From NCBI RefSeq assembly GCF_964340395.1, contig NC_135563.1, forward strand, positions 6,946,422 through 7,010,421: a stretch of DNA of 64,000 bases, in the 5' to 3' direction. Position 1 is the stretch's first letter. Each line of letters begins with the position of its first letter. The DNA comes from Glandiceps talaboti (Eukaryota > Hemichordata > Enteropneusta > Spengelidae). The notes beneath the pieces are model-generated. The model did no database searches. It worked only from the letters and a program-made list of their open reading frames with translations, and was not told where the DNA came from. Made by a program: the position numbers and the translations under genes. Positions 1 through 12,900 of this stretch are shown here, in pieces.

Positions 1-320
1 ACATTTGATATTACACTCTTTCAAAAATAAAAGTTGAACTTTGTTTTTTTTTCAATTAGGCATAGAAGTTCATACATTTACATGCTAAAAGGTAAGCACC
101 CCAGTAATACAAATTTTATTTTTGAAGAGAAAAAAAGATGAACAGAATAAAATGTTTACATAGTTCAATTGATTAAAACAATTAAAAGTACAGAACATTT
201 GGTTGAATTAATAGATATCAAGGTTTGTAATCTTGTAAACATCCTAACATATAAAAGAGAATGATCTGTTTGTAACTTGGACTTTGATTCACATTAGGAT
301 TAAAATTTAGAGAAGAAGCT

Positions 321-590
321 GGGATTGAATCATGGGCCTTTAAAAGTCTGACTCTTCAAACTGGAAGAGTTTGCATTGATATATTTTACAATATCTTGCA
401 GGAACCAGTCTAAACCTGGAAATGATTCATGGGCCTTTAAAGCTCTGACTCTTAAAACTGGAGGAGTTGCAGTGATATAGTTTACAATATCTTGCAAGAA
501 CCTGGGATTGAATCACAGGCCTTTAAAACTCTTAAAACAGACAGAGTTGCACTGATGTACTATACGATGCAATGACTTTTGATGTGAACA
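321..590. repeat. Degenerate tandem repeat, three units of about 90 bp
   Basis: Three successive units share a GGGATTGAATCATGGGCC-like start followed by CTTTAAA, a CTGACTCTT-AAACTGG block and TTTACAATATCTTGCA. Units begin near 321, 415 and 503. The third is shortened and more diverged. No coding potential is evident. Confidence 0.75.
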
Positions 591-1257
591 TCACAAAACA
601 ATAAACAACTTACAGATTGTCTCAGATTGCTGTGTAAACTCAGAAAGTAAAGATACCATTGGTTCCCAAGTATGATATAAGAATGCACACAATGATCACT
701 TTGATGGTTTTAAGTATTATCTATAAGTTTCATGTGCTATGTTTAACTTTATTTTGTCACAAGTGTCTGGATTTGTCACTTGTATTTTCAAAATATGAGT
801 ACCTTGATTATGGTTACACATTCTAATTATCAGAAAGACAAAAGATTGAATAATTTGGTGTCTAGGGGTTAACTATTCTGAGGTAGCTCTTGGACCAGAA
901 GTGGGGCCATGCTAGTTGAACACTATAGCTTCCTTTGAAAAAAAAAATAATCATTTCTCAAGGTTTCATTGCAAATTTTGGTTGCATTCTCAACCAGTCA
1001 TGGCTTTCTGCTAATTTTATTTCAGATCTCAATTTTTAGAGGCTAAGAGTTATTTTAGCTTCAAGTTCTTGACTGCTTCTCATCCTACTATGTCATTTTA
1101 GACCTAACATTTCCCCCTGTGGGATGCCCTCTTGTGTCACTTATTTTACAAACAACTGCAAGGTGGGTATAAGAATATGGCGTATTAAACATGGTAAACC
1201 TCCCAAACTAATGAACCAATTTATGCTTTCTGAACTTTCCGAAGTTTATGTCACAAA

Positions 1258-1598
1258 CTGAGACAGTGAGGATTGGGTATTTATTTTGGATTTATAATTT
1301 ATAAAACAATTTATCATGGCTTCCTACTTGAAAAATCAATATGAAACAACATATACCAAGTCCTTGTTTGTAACTCAATAAATGGCAAAAGATTAATAAA
1401 AGTGTAAAATGTTTGTTATTGTACGTACAATAACAAACTTTTTACACATTTTTTTTTTTTAGCTTTTTGCAATGTATTGAGTTACAAACACACACTTCAT
1501 CAATGATTTTTTTCAAATAGAAACCATGATAAAATTATTTTATAATTTAAAAAATCCAAAATAAATATGAAGTCGTCATCCATACCGCTTTAAAATAC
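1258..1598. mobile_element. Foldback (MITE-like) element, family A copy 1
   Basis: A long imperfect palindrome. Left-arm TTTGTAACTCAATAAATG is mirrored by right-arm TGTATTGAGTTACAAA, and the centre is GTTTGTTATTGTACGTACAA with its complement. The outer arms read TATTTATTTTGGATTT on the left and AAATCCAAAATAAATAT on the right. Related copies lie at about 14093-14425 and 33405-33858. There is no coding capacity, so it would be a non-autonomous DNA element of unknown superfamily. Confidence 0.75.
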
Positions 1599-2015
1599 AC
1601 ACTGACAGCTTACATTTTACTTCTGATAGAACCTTACATATCCCTGTAATACATGCTTTATCACTTTTACAGTAATATTGTCAGTTTTCTGATTTATAGA
1701 GCTGTGAGAAAATACACCAATCCTTTCAATTTTTTGAAGCTGCCATAACTTCAACTTTTTGTTTTTTTGTACATCAAACATGATATGATATGAACAGTTT
1801 TAATAAAACTTTAAAATCTTTTTTTTGGCAAAAAAATATAAAAAAGTCGTATTGGAATAAAATCTTTATGAAAATGTGGAAATTTTGTATTTAAGTTTTT
1901 AAGCAGTAAAATATTTGAACTGGCAGGAATCTGGCTGGATGCAGTCCTCACAGTTCCTGTCCATGCATTACAAGTTTCATACATGCATGTACACAGAATA
2001 CATACTGTAAATACT

Positions 2016-4391
2016 TCATACATTTGAAAAGGCAGAACCAGCTCGGACAGATTTCACCCACTTGAGTCTTTTGCCATGGAGAGTAAACTGTGACCAGGCT
2101 ATGAGTTGTAAAATAGCACAAACAATTGGCACAATGACAAGACATTGAAAACATCCCCATTCTACCATTGCCTTCTCCTCACTGTTCACATTCTGGGCTA
2201 GTCGTATGGATCCGCCGTCATGACCAGACTGGAAAACATCATGACCTGTGTGAGGAGATAAAACAGAACGAAGTTTTTATTCCCCAATATTTTTCTCTGT
2301 TCAGTCAGTGTCACTGAAAATATGAGTGACCTAACAGGGGGCCTTGTTTGACTTGAAGTGACAAAACCGTTAGGTCACAAGTATTTTTGTGGCTCAGTGG
2401 AGAAAAATATAATTACACTTAAATACACAAGCTTACTTTTAGGAGAAAAGAAATCAGAACATAAATGATTCTAAAATTTTTGACTCTATTTTGAGCACCA
2501 CAGAACCAATGACATAGACACACGTTGTCATGATGTAGAATGACCTGGGTATAAATTCCATATTTTCTGTTTGAACATGTACAACACAAATGGCAGCAGT
2601 GGCAATGTAATGATTACAGTAAGCCACTTTAAAGACTATGTAAAGACATGTGGCTACACATTTCATTCCAATTTATGATGCAATGCCCTGTGAACAACTT
2701 GACTTAGAAATGCACGTGTGTCAGGACAACAACACTCAACAGTGGTATATTTAATCAATGGAGTCATGATGGGTGAATGGTTAGAGTGGCCAGCTTTGAG
2801 TCTGCAGGTTGCAGGTTCAAGCCCTGTCGCTGCCATTTGTTTCATGATTGGCTAAAGTCCTTGGGCACGATTTGAAAGTGCTATATAGAAACCAACATTA
2901 TTAGATACATAAGAGATTTGCGGCCTTGTTGATGATATGACCAGGACCATTATGCATACCTGTTTGTAATGACAGCAGCCATGTTCCAACAAGAGGAGCA
3001 AACGTCTGTCCAGGTTTAGAGAGCAGTGCTGATGTACCAAACACTAAGGCTGATACGGCCTGTTTACGGTGATGTATAACACAGTCTTCATCTACTAAGT
3101 CACTGACAACAAGGTTGAGAAGTTTACAAGTTCCTTCAGTGAAGACACGATTACTGCCAATAACAAGAATCGGGTAAAGTTAGCATTATGTCTTTATTGA
3201 AGATAAAAGTCAACAGCAATGGGATAACCAACTTTAAAAGGGAGACTTTAACTAACACTCACAAGAATATTTCTTAACATTTGAATATAAATGAATAGTT
3301 CTTGTTACACAAGTTCTAATTGCCCGCTAGTCACATTTCACCTGTTCAAGCTGACAAGCTTTGTCAAACGGACCATTTGCTGTTTTTAGCCAAGCTGTAA
3401 CGTCACCAAACACACAGTTTAACAAAACCTGTTGACCTGAGCAAACAACATGTTACTAATAAATAATCTGAACTCTAGGTTTTTGTAACACAACCTATGA
3501 TCTACTGAGAAGACCTGATGAATGTATTTAAGGATATGAGATCCCCTATTATGGTACTTATACGCAGTTGAACTTGAAATAACAGTATGAAAGCATGTAA
3601 ATTGTAATTGTAGGAAGTTCAATCTGTAGACATGAACTACACTGTAAGATATGTGATCTCTTTTGTGAAAGCAGTAAGGGTGATGATGGCACCACAACAC
3701 TGCATATCTCACCAACTACTAAGCGATCCGATCCGACATGAATCACATCATTTTGAATCAAATGCTGCTTACCTTGCAATAAAAAGGCATAAAAGTACCA
3801 CATGTCCTGGTCCCGTTGACAACATGAATACACTTAGTAACAATTTGACCATAAACAGTCCTTTGATGACACTGTACACGCCATATTTCCGACAAACCGA
3901 TAAGAAGAACAGGTTGTTTATATGTGGCACAATAAATGATGTACCCAGTAGTAGAGACCCTGTGGTTGGACTGATGTGATTACCGAGTAAGTTCTCCAAA
4001 AATATCGGAAAAAAATTGCTGTTGAAGTGGCAGTGGAAGACCTACACAGGGAAAAAAGAGAAACTTGGTAAGAGGCGTACTCAGCAATCAGGCTGACCCT
4101 CATATACTTTACTTCTATGTGACTGAATGGTGAAGTGGTTTATAGAAGTTAGTGACAACAAATAAATACTAAAAAGTGTCTGTGATATGCATGAAATGGC
4201 TGGATTTCAAAAATTGACCCTGAAGGTCAAAGGTCAACATCTGAAAAGAACGTATACACCTAATAATATGGGGATAGACACTTGAATGGAGTCTCTATGT
4301 ATTAATCGGTCTGGTGGTTCTTGACTTTAAGTAGTTCATTCACACACACACACACACACACACATGCAGTGACACACACATATACACATAC

Positions 4392-4432
<41 letters not shown>

Positions 4433-7400
4433 GACAGAGACTTCACCATGCCTGAAGCACTACTGAACCTCTCAGTTCAGTTGTTCAAAAACAATGTTTC
4501 TTTATGAGCAAGTCACAAGAAATTGCTGTGTGCCATTTGGGTGTCAAATATATAGGCTTAAAGGACACACTGACCTTGGTATAACACTATGATCATAGAA
4601 AGACCTAGCTTGACCTCCTTCAATATCTTACCTGTACTAAATTCATTCCTGTGAACCACATAAAATTTTTGTGACTTTTCACTTCCTGTGCATATTGTTT
4701 CATTGTCATCTCTTCCTTTTTACTGTGAGGCTTGTCATACTTTTCTACCTGTAAACTGAAAGACAGAGACATCCCATCATATGAAAATACGATAGAGTGA
4801 ACGACAACAAATTGTAGATTTCATCATATATTTCCTACTAATAATCATATCATTTTGTGGAATGAATCATTGGTAACACATTTAAAGACACAGCACTCTT
4901 ACTAATAACCTAGTTCCTGATGACCATGTTCTGATTTTACACTAAGTTATCTTCACACATTACATCCAGTCATTACTCTAGGCGTTAATTGTGGTCAAAC
5001 CCCATGCTGGGCAAAGCGCAAACATGTCAGTAGTAATCCATCACAGATTGACAGGCTATCGTCATCGCTCATTAATATTCATTTGGTACAGCTGTGAACT
5101 GTAAAAACGTAAAACACCGAACTCCACCGCCAGTCTGTTGAAACTTAAATCATGTGGGGACGTGACAACATCATCATGTTTATATGAACACTGTAGGGGG
5201 GAGCACAGAATTCTGTGCAAGAGTAACGACATTGACTAGACGTAATGTGTGAAGATAACGTAGTGTAAAATCGGAACTTGGTCACCAGAAACTACATGTA
5301 TACTATCTTACTAATAGCCTCTGTAGAAGGCTAGTTGGTTAACCTGAACTCCACCTCCTAGAGAGGCTCAAGCTATCTTACAAAATAACACTGCAAATAA
5401 AATGACTTACCCTTTGAGTTGAATAGAGTCTTCTTTGTTGTAAATCTTTAGATACTGTTGTTTTAAAACTCTAGCGCCAACATAATAACCAATTATTGAA
5501 AATACTGCTAACACTACACAAAATAATTGAAATGAGAGGACATTTTCTTTGTCCCAAAACAGGTAGGATAAAAACACTGAGATAGAGCCAAAAGCACTGA
5601 AGATAGAACAATAACCATTGAGTCTGGTCCTGAAATATGAACAAGATTCAAGAAGATCTGGTTATTATCATTGTACAAAACAGGTACATGTCATGATTAT
5701 TACAACATTTCCCATGACTACTCACACACTTTAGTAAATGCATTGGTCAAGTACACTCTAGTTGCTTAGGGTGGTCATTAATTAATTGCTTGTATTGTGA
5801 CTGTCTTTTTAAAACAACAATTGTTTTTCATTCATTCATTCATTCATTCATTCATTCATTCATTCATTCATTCATTCATTCATTCATTCATTCATTCACT
5901 CATTCATTCAATCAATCCATTGTCATTGATCAATGAATGAATGAATGAATGAATGAATGAATGAAAGTGAATGATTGAATCAATCAAACAATCAATCAAC
6001 CAATCAGTCAACAAATTATTTATTCCATTTTGAATTTCCTGCCACAGCCATGAAGGATGTTCTGCAGTGATCTGATTAGACTGTATTAAAGATACATCAT
6101 GTCATTTTGCCATAGGCGTTCTCTTCAAGAAAAAGAGATAGTTAGATGCTGAGAGGGGTGAGCTGTGCCCTAACATGGTGCGTGACTCTTACACACTATT
6201 CTATGAGGTGACCAATACAAGTATTGACAAGTACTTACCTTTCATCTCCATCAAGAGACAAGTCTGCCAGCAAAGCAGTGTGATGTAGATCTAACATAGT
6301 GAGGAAACCGTCGTACAGACATAAACAGACAATAAACTGTACAGTAGGATTAGCCCAGGGTATCCATAGTAAGATGAACGACAGTCCAAACAACGGACCA
6401 TTGATGGATAATGCTCGGAGTCTTTTCAGAACAACGGTAGGACTACTAATAGACTTGCTTTCACTGCCAAAAAAACAAAAAAACATTATGTTTTAGAAAA
6501 TTGAATGCCCTGTAGTATGTAGCATGGATTCAATACTGCCATGTTTGATACTGTCTCTCAAAAACCCATCAGTTAGCATGGATTCTTTCAACCATCACAT
6601 ATATATTTACAATTAATATGATTTTTATGTGAGTCAGAATTCTGGAATTTGCTTCTAACTTCTAAAAGAATATCTACTGACATGGGGGTGGCAGATGTCA
6701 TGAAAATGTAATCAAATAAAAAACAACAACATACCCTTCTGCTGAAAGGAGATTCTTATCACTAAACCAACCAAACAATGGATCATTCAGAGAGTTCCAC
6801 ACCAGAAAAATGGTCTGTGAAGAAAACAGTTTATAATTATCATATTGCATGTATTTTAAACAATTACAACCTGTAACATACAAGTAAAGCAACTGTGATA
6901 CAGACTCTGTACAATGATGTATGTTATTGCTTTGCATTTATCAACTGTGTTATTAAGCTGCTGAATTGTTCATGTCAGGAATACAGTTATGATTATCTAT
7001 TGTGTATTCAAGTCTTTGCAGTTTTAGGGATAGATTGTAAGGACAGAGGCTAAAGTTCCCTCGCAAGGAAAATTTGCTACAAAAAGTCTTTCATTCTATC
7101 AGCCATTTCCATTTTAGACTATGGATTCACTGAATTGTAATAACTGTGATAGGAATTTAGTCTTGCATATATTTTTTTTTTTTATAGATCTACATAGTAT
7201 TGTTGTACATTTGTCTGTTTGGTTGTATGTTGTCTGTGATAGCGTTTTTATTTGTATATTGGGATTTCTGAGATGCTAAAAGGAAATTTTTCATTATAAT
7301 TTATATATGTTTTAATTTAATGGACAATAAAGGTTTTGAATTGAATTGAATTGAATTAATTTGCATGACTATTCACATATCAAATAAATATGCATGATTT

Positions 7401-8786
7401 ACATGTATGTCTACATAAACAAAGAAACCATAGTTGCTTCAATGATTAGTGTTGATTGTGGTGAGTATCAGTGTGCCCTCTAAGCCGATTTGATGCGCCA
7501 TTGACACACACAATTTCTAGTGATACACCAAAATTTGGTGTTCCCCTATCTCTTACTATGTGGTGACACACAAGAAATCCTAGTTTTTACTCTTTTTGAC
7601 TCACAACAACAAAATTTGGCTATCATTAGAGGGCACACTGGTGAGTATCCTATTGAGATTAATAGTATCCCACACCCCAATGGGTTGCGATGGAAAATCT
7701 CACAAGTTGGAGAATTTTTGTCTCATACAAGCACACAGCCGAGTGTGGCACACAATCCCCAACAAGAGTTAGATCATTGGTGTATGGGATTATTTTCCTC
7801 ATGTCCTCCTTATTCTGGCAAAAATACAATTTAACTCCAACATTGGTTCAGAGTAAGGGATTAAATCAATCCCGTACTTGTATGCCCCCACCCCCCATTC
7901 TTAGACAACCAGGAAGTCAGAATCTAACATCTTTGGTGATAACCACACAGCCTTTCACAAGGCAATAATTTACACCCCTTAAAAAATCAGTACATTCTAA
8001 ATTCCAAGTAAATTAGGCATGAATATACGATGTGGTGTTATTAAAACAATTGACACAACTAATATTTCTTTGTTCGAGTAGACATAAACTGTGACAGTGT
8101 CTCTACAGAGCAAATGCCATACATAGCTTGTTGATGTTCTATCACAAGTTTCAAACGTTTACCCTAAGGCCAAAAACTGTGTGATTCTGATAATGCCCAA
8201 TTTCAAAATAGGGAGGGTATAGGTAGAATTTGTATTCATAACTCGCTTTTGGTCCGGTTCAGGTTATGTTTTCTGTTGTTTATCTAGAGTCCTTCCATAG
8301 TCTTTGTATTATGGGTCACACGATGCACAAGGCGATGACATCTTCAAATAATTTCTTGATAACTTTTTTTTTCAAATTACCTTAAAAAAAGTTTAGGGTG
8401 GGAAGTAAAAAAAAATGGTTGGGTCCGCTTACCGGAACCACACAATTTTTTTTCTATTTGGCCTAGTAAAGAACAAGAACTATAACAGGAGAGGTTATAA
8501 ACTGTCCCCAGTTCTTGTTTTAGCTTCCTGTCATATTACCAGCATAATAATTTAGGAACTTGTAGTATGGACATGCCCTTTTACTATTAGTTACCCACAG
8601 CATCACAAGCTAAATGTTTCAGAAATTAAACAAACTTACCTCACCAACCCAGAATGATACTTTGTCTATCTTATAGATGGATACAAACATATCAACGTAG
8701 TATATAAGAAACACATTGTGACTTATTGACAGGAATAATGCCAGAGAACCATAGTATTTCCCTAAAGATGATGCCTTCGTTGTCAT
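2016..8786 (-). CDS. MFSD13A: MFSD13A/TMEM180-like major facilitator family protein, 8 exons
   Basis: Predicted exons, in transcription order: 8786-8640, 6814-6735, 6463-6239, 5629-5411, 4755-4632, 4041-3773, 3153-2960, 2245-2016. All junctions are GT-AG and in phase, giving about 495 residues (human MFSD13A 517). Recognisable blocks are [20 protein letters not shown] across the exon 1/2 junction, [15 protein letters not shown] in exon 3, [19 protein letters not shown] in exon 6, [13 protein letters not shown] then [17 protein letters not shown] in exon 7, and [12 protein letters not shown] near the C-terminus. It is a polytopic membrane protein of the glycoside-pentoside-hexuronide symporter-like branch; I know of no established substrate. 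The first in-frame ATG is at 8786; the frame is open further upstream but has no other ATG before a stop. Exon 5 uses an acceptor before 4755, because the acceptor 7 bases further on would break the frame. The gene is divergent from WFS1. Confidence 0.93.
2279..2590. mobile_element. Foldback element, family B copy 1
   Basis: Starts with TTCCCCAATATTTTTCTCTG and mirrors as a GGAGAAAAATATAAT-like arm near 2400. A non-palindromic tail follows, with AGAACCAATGACATAGACAC, CGTTGTCATGATGTAGAATG and ATTCCATATTTT. The same foldback plus tail occurs at 21316-21640 and 21917-22270. It lies in the last intron of MFSD13A. Confidence 0.7.
2763..2908 (+). mobile_element. tRNA-derived SINE
   Basis: The head is tRNA-like: an A-box-like TGAATGGTTAGAGTGG and a B-box-like GCAGGTTCAAGCCC, followed by CTAAAGTCCTTGGGCA. 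The 3' tail, GAAAGTGCTATATAGAAACC then ATTATTAG, is typical of invertebrate SINEs that borrow a LINE tail. It sits in the last intron of MFSD13A, antisense to the gene. Related pieces are at 13565-13945, 21690-21800, 24523-24565, 38395-38560 and 44108-44160. Confidence 0.8.
4340..4440. repeat. (CA)n and (CAGA)n microsatellite
   Basis: About 12 CA units from 4341, then an interrupted CA tract, then about 11 CAGA units from 4391. Intronic in MFSD13A. Confidence 0.95.
5828..5966. repeat. Inverted (ATTC)n / (GAAT)n microsatellite
   Basis: About 20 ATTC units (5828-5910) are followed after a short spacer by about nine GAAT-type units (5928-5964), so the two halves can pair as a long hairpin. It lies in the intron between exons 3 and 4 of MFSD13A. 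Confidence 0.95.
7100..7362 (+). mobile_element. Probable 3' tail of a truncated LINE
   Basis: The stretch ends in GGACAATAAAGGTTTTGAAT followed by repeated AATTG units, a common 3' terminus of invertebrate non-LTR elements. A related terminus in the opposite orientation, TTCAATTCAATTCTTTATTG, lies near 10532-10560. No reverse-transcriptase frame is present, so the family and the 5' limit are uncertain. Confidence 0.4.
7470..7644. mobile_element. MITE-like element with 14-bp inverted ends, family C copy 1
   Basis: The ends AGTGTGCCCTCTAA and TTAGAGGGCACACT are exact reverse complements. The interior shares ACACAATTTCTAGTGAT, GGTGTTCCCCTATCTCTTAC and TTGGCTATCATTAGAGGGCA with a second copy at 15688-15845 in a WFS1 intron. 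It lies in intron 1 of MFSD13A. Confidence 0.75.
8164..8466 (-). mobile_element. MITE-like element, family D copy 1
   Basis: The ends CTAAGGCCAAAAACTGTGTG and, on the other strand, CTAGGCCAAATAGAAAAA are imperfect inverted repeats. Read from the right, the interior has TGTGTGGTTCCGGTAAGCGG and, further in, ACAACAGAAAACATAACCTG. A relative in the opposite orientation is at 51651-51985. Confidence 0.65.
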
Positions 8787-8822
8787 GATGATGACCACAG
8801 TCTGGGGACAACTCCACTTCAA

Positions 8823-9927
8823 ATATCCAGATGGTGATTTGAAGAAGATGAAGTAAACCGTAGATCGTTTTAAATGAAGTCCATGATTGAAATTTTCACT
8901 TTCAAGTTTTCAACGGTGTGTTTGTCTTCGATCGTCAGGAAATCAAATTTGGCAGAAAATGAACGAATGCAATCAAAATACAGAATAGCAAACAGATTGG
9001 TCCAAAGGTAGTGTACTATAGTGTACTGTGACCTGTTGTGCGTAAGCTGAATGGTTATATGATCACTAGTACTAGTAGATTCCTAGAAGTCGAGAGACTC
9101 CCCCTCTTCGTCGTTGATTCTAGTGCTATAGTAGATAATATGAGGGATTCTCAAACATAAATCACGCGGACACACTCCTAAATACCGCTCCGCAACGTTG
9201 ATTTTACGAAGAAAACATACTGTGGGAGACAATTATTTAAACAGCTGTTTTCACAGATGCCTACCCGCAAGTTTTTTTCCATTTATATATAGATGCGGTC
9301 ATTTCCTGGACAGCGCCACCATGGTTTGACCTCACTTGACACAGGTCACAATACTGTTTATTTTCTTGAAACTACATCCATATATGAACATGTTGTACCT
9401 TATACCGTTCTATTACACGATGAAGCCAATGATGCGACAAGAGGGACCACATGTATTTAAGTTATGTAAAAGAAGAGCGCCAAAAATATGATTGCTTTTA
9501 ATGCATAATGTGTATGAGTGTCTGTGTTTCTTTCCTCACAATCTTAGAAAAACAAAAGAAGTACTAAAATGATTAAGATTATTTGGTATTTGTTGATACA
9601 TAGATATTTTAGATGAATACCTGCTAAACAGAAATGTTCATTTTTAAATAATGTAAAGTTCCATATCGGAAAATTCAACCACGCGTCCATTCGACACCAC
9701 AAAATGGTGATATTACATCGAAAATTTCCCTAGAGTTTGATAATAAACTCTAACCTTTGGCGGCGCTTGTCATTCTCGAGTTCGTGTTTGCGTATTACTT
9801 ATTAGTATTTGCATATTCCAGGGTTATATGGGGTTAAGCTGTCTATAAATAGTATTCATAGTCACGGCAATACCTCGCAGATATTTTGAGAATGTAAACT
9901 GCTGCAGTAGCTGTTCAGACCTCGAGA
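8823..9927. promoter_or_regulatory. Divergent intergenic region between MFSD13A and WFS1
   Basis: About 1.1 kb separates the MFSD13A and WFS1 starts, so the two genes are transcribed away from each other. A TATAAATA motif at 9844-9851 lies 77-84 bases upstream of the WFS1 ATG and could be a TATA box. No other gene is visible. Promoter assignment is inferred from position only. Confidence 0.45.
9844..9851 (+). promoter_or_regulatory. Candidate TATA box of WFS1
   Basis: TATAAATA lies 77 bases upstream of the WFS1 ATG, a plausible distance if the 5' untranslated region is short. There is no transcript evidence. Confidence 0.35.
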
Positions 9928-12900
9928 ATGGAGGAAGTCGAAAAAGAAACAGTCTCTGCACATGACAGTTGCGAGAGTCAAGATACAGAACCCAGTGACC
10001 GGGAACGCCCTGGAGAAAGTGACGACCAAGGCGTTCACAAACAACATGACGACTCTGTCAACAGTCCAAAAGAAGACATTGCAGCAGGGGTGACAGAGAA
10101 AGGTATAGTAAATACTTCCGTCATCATTTTCATTTGACCCACTACCGTAAATAATAGCAAATCGAAAGGGCTCTTGTTAAGGGGTTTTATCTAATCAAAG
10201 TGAGTCATGGATCGGAGGTATAAAGGGGGACATGTAATTTATACCTCCATGATTGAGTCAATTCGCATATGAACTCGGACCACCAACGAGGCTGAACCAG
10301 GGTAGTCGAATATTGACATTGGCTTTGGGGGAATGGCTATCAATTATTGAAAATAAAAGTTACCAATACATTCACATTGTGTAAAGATAAAGCCATTTTC
10401 TCTTCCTGTTTCGTGTTTCGTGTTTTGTTTTGTTTTGTTTTGTTTTGTTTTGTTTTGTTTTGTTTTGTTTTGTTTTGTTTTGTTTTGTTTTGTTTTGTTT
10501 TGTTTTGTTTTGTTTTGCTTGGCAAAATTTATAATTCAATTCAATTCTTTATTGCATAACATCATGCTTTAGCAAGCATGGTAAAGCATACAAAAATAAG
10601 TAAATAAAATACAATCATTTAGCCAACTGCTATATTTTTTACATTAACAAGAAAGTTTCCAAGAGAAAGTTTATCATAGGCAGACAAAATATGTAAAAAT
10701 TTACTTTTGTTATCTAAGGAATGAAAATTGTAATTACTTAAAAAAAGAAGAAAAAAGTTAATGTAAATTTTATTCATTTTAAAGGAGCAATTTAATCAAA
10801 ATAGAATATATGCTTTATGCATATCTCAGTATTTGACCAGTATATCAGATGTGATATCATTTTTAAATAGTAGTTGCAATTCTTGGCAGTAAAAAAATGA
10901 TTTTTTTTTACAATAATTTTTTTTTGTATGTCAGAAAGTTAACCAGTAAAGTCAGGAATATTTCGTTCTGCAGTGCCATTCTTATGATCATGATAATATG
11001 TTAATTATGAACAAAGTAAGGTGTGGTGCCCAGTTACCTGGTATCACTAAGCTAGCGATATAGCATCTACCTACCAGTTCATGTACCTGGTACAGTTATA
11101 TTCATATAATTGTCTTTTTAAGCAGTTTTCTCTGTAAATATTACATTTCCGTGTAATAATTGTGTAATTATAGACCACAGTATTGATAATTTTAGTCCAA
11201 ATACCCTCCCCTTGAAGGCTTCTGTTAGTTTTTTTTTTTTTTAATTCACCAAATATCGTGTTGCCAACCAATTCATTTCCAGTCAAATATTTATCTTTGT
11301 TTGGTGAAGTGTATGTTTTTAAAACTACATCGAATGAAAATTTGATGAAGAAATTATTTTTATATATTTTATTTACCATATTTCATATTTGTGGGTTTCT
11401 GTTGTGTATAATTATAGGTGTATTTGATTGTTTGTATAAAAGTGACCACCATTCACAAAATCATGATAAAATAGACCTCTCAGAGTTATACATGTAGTAA
11501 TATGAATTTAGTTTATGTGGAAGTAAAGTGTCAGCCCCTTTATCTTTAATTCTGACTTCCTAGCTTGAGAAAAAGTTGTGTCATCACAGTAGAATTTGGC
11601 AGCATAAAATTGGCCCTGCAAAAGTGCACTGTTTTCAAGCATAAATTTCAAGAAATTCTAAGTTTCCAAGAACTTATCTCTGTATAGTTGGATTGCACTT
11701 AAAGTAAATTTCACAATTTGCATACTGACAACTGTATGTATTTAAACTTTTTTTTCTAGTGTTCTTATCTAAGTTTATTTATGTACATGGGATGTAGTCA
11801 TTTCTAATAGTAATTTAGAGTACTTTCCTCTAATTTCTGTGTATTCAGAGTTGGCGTGGATGACTTATTTTTCATTTTCTTTGACAGAAGAAAATATGTC
11901 TGACATAGACAAGCCTGAAGAACAAAAGACAGAGACTGTTCCTCTAACAAGAGAAGATGTGTCTGAGAGAGACGAGCCTGTTGAAGAAAAGAGTGAGACT
12001 GTTTCTCCTGAGGGTGAGAAGAGTATATCAGATGCTGCTAAGTCCTTCTTCCATTCGTTGCTACCAGAGAACCAAACTGTGCTTACCCAGGATGCATTGC
12101 GTAAAGCATTAGATGGTGCAGCCATGTCAGCACAGAAAATGAAACAAGTAAAAGTGATGGAAAAACTACTAGTGCAAAGTAAGTATGTTGTCACACTCAC
12201 AAATAACAGCTGGTATTAGTTTGAAAATGCTGAGAAGCACTGGAGATGAATTCACTCCTGCACCTGGTAAATATCCAAGTCACATAGGACATACTTGGTT
12301 TATGGTTATTGTATGTGATTTAAACCTGGGTTGTAATATCTCCAGAGAGTTTTAATTCATAGAGAATTTATTACAAGGATTGTGGACAGTGATGACAGAC
12401 TGTGTATACAATTGGAATACATTGAATGTAGGCTGTAAAATATACATCATGTCAACTTGTAACTAATGTAATGGCTATATATAATATATAAATGTACATA
12501 TCTCGAGGGTCTGTCTGTAATACACATGGTATAATGGAGTGTCTCTTATACATACTAAATAACTAAAGTCTCTCATTACACCATTTGAATTATGTAAACC
12601 TACAATATCAGATCAGTCCCTGTAGTTTGAACTTTTGGCACATTCTTTTGAGTTTTTGGTCTGAGAACATTTAGTCATACTGTGCTGTTGGTCAAAGCAT
12701 ATATATATACCACATGACCCATGAGTGTTAGCGAGGCATACATTTGTGTGTGTGTGTGTGGTGGGGGTGGTGGTGGTGGGGGGGGTTATTAAATTGTTTG
12801 CAGTATTCTCAGTACCATAGGCATACTTCTACAAGCAAAGAGAGTGAAAGTGCTGCAAATACAAACTTTGTATTAAGGCAGATATGTCGAGTAGTTGAAA

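Larger units (their letters stand above)
1..2015. other. Intergenic/3' flank of MFSD13A, no gene seen
   Basis: No exon-like open frame is visible on either strand. It holds a degenerate three-unit tandem repeat (about 321-590) and a foldback element (about 1258-1598), both listed separately. The part next to 2016 presumably carries the 3' untranslated region of the minus-strand MFSD13A gene. Confidence 0.6.

Noticed and set aside
2763-2908. A true tRNA gene
   Set aside because: Only A- and B-box-like segments are present; no acceptor stem or cloverleaf can be closed, and the body continues as a SINE.
8787-8822. A start for MFSD13A at 8822
   Set aside because: That codon is TTG. The first in-frame ATG is at 8784-8786.
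10340-10559. Open frames of about 60-70 codons on both strands
   Set aside because: They are translations of the (TTTTG)n microsatellite.
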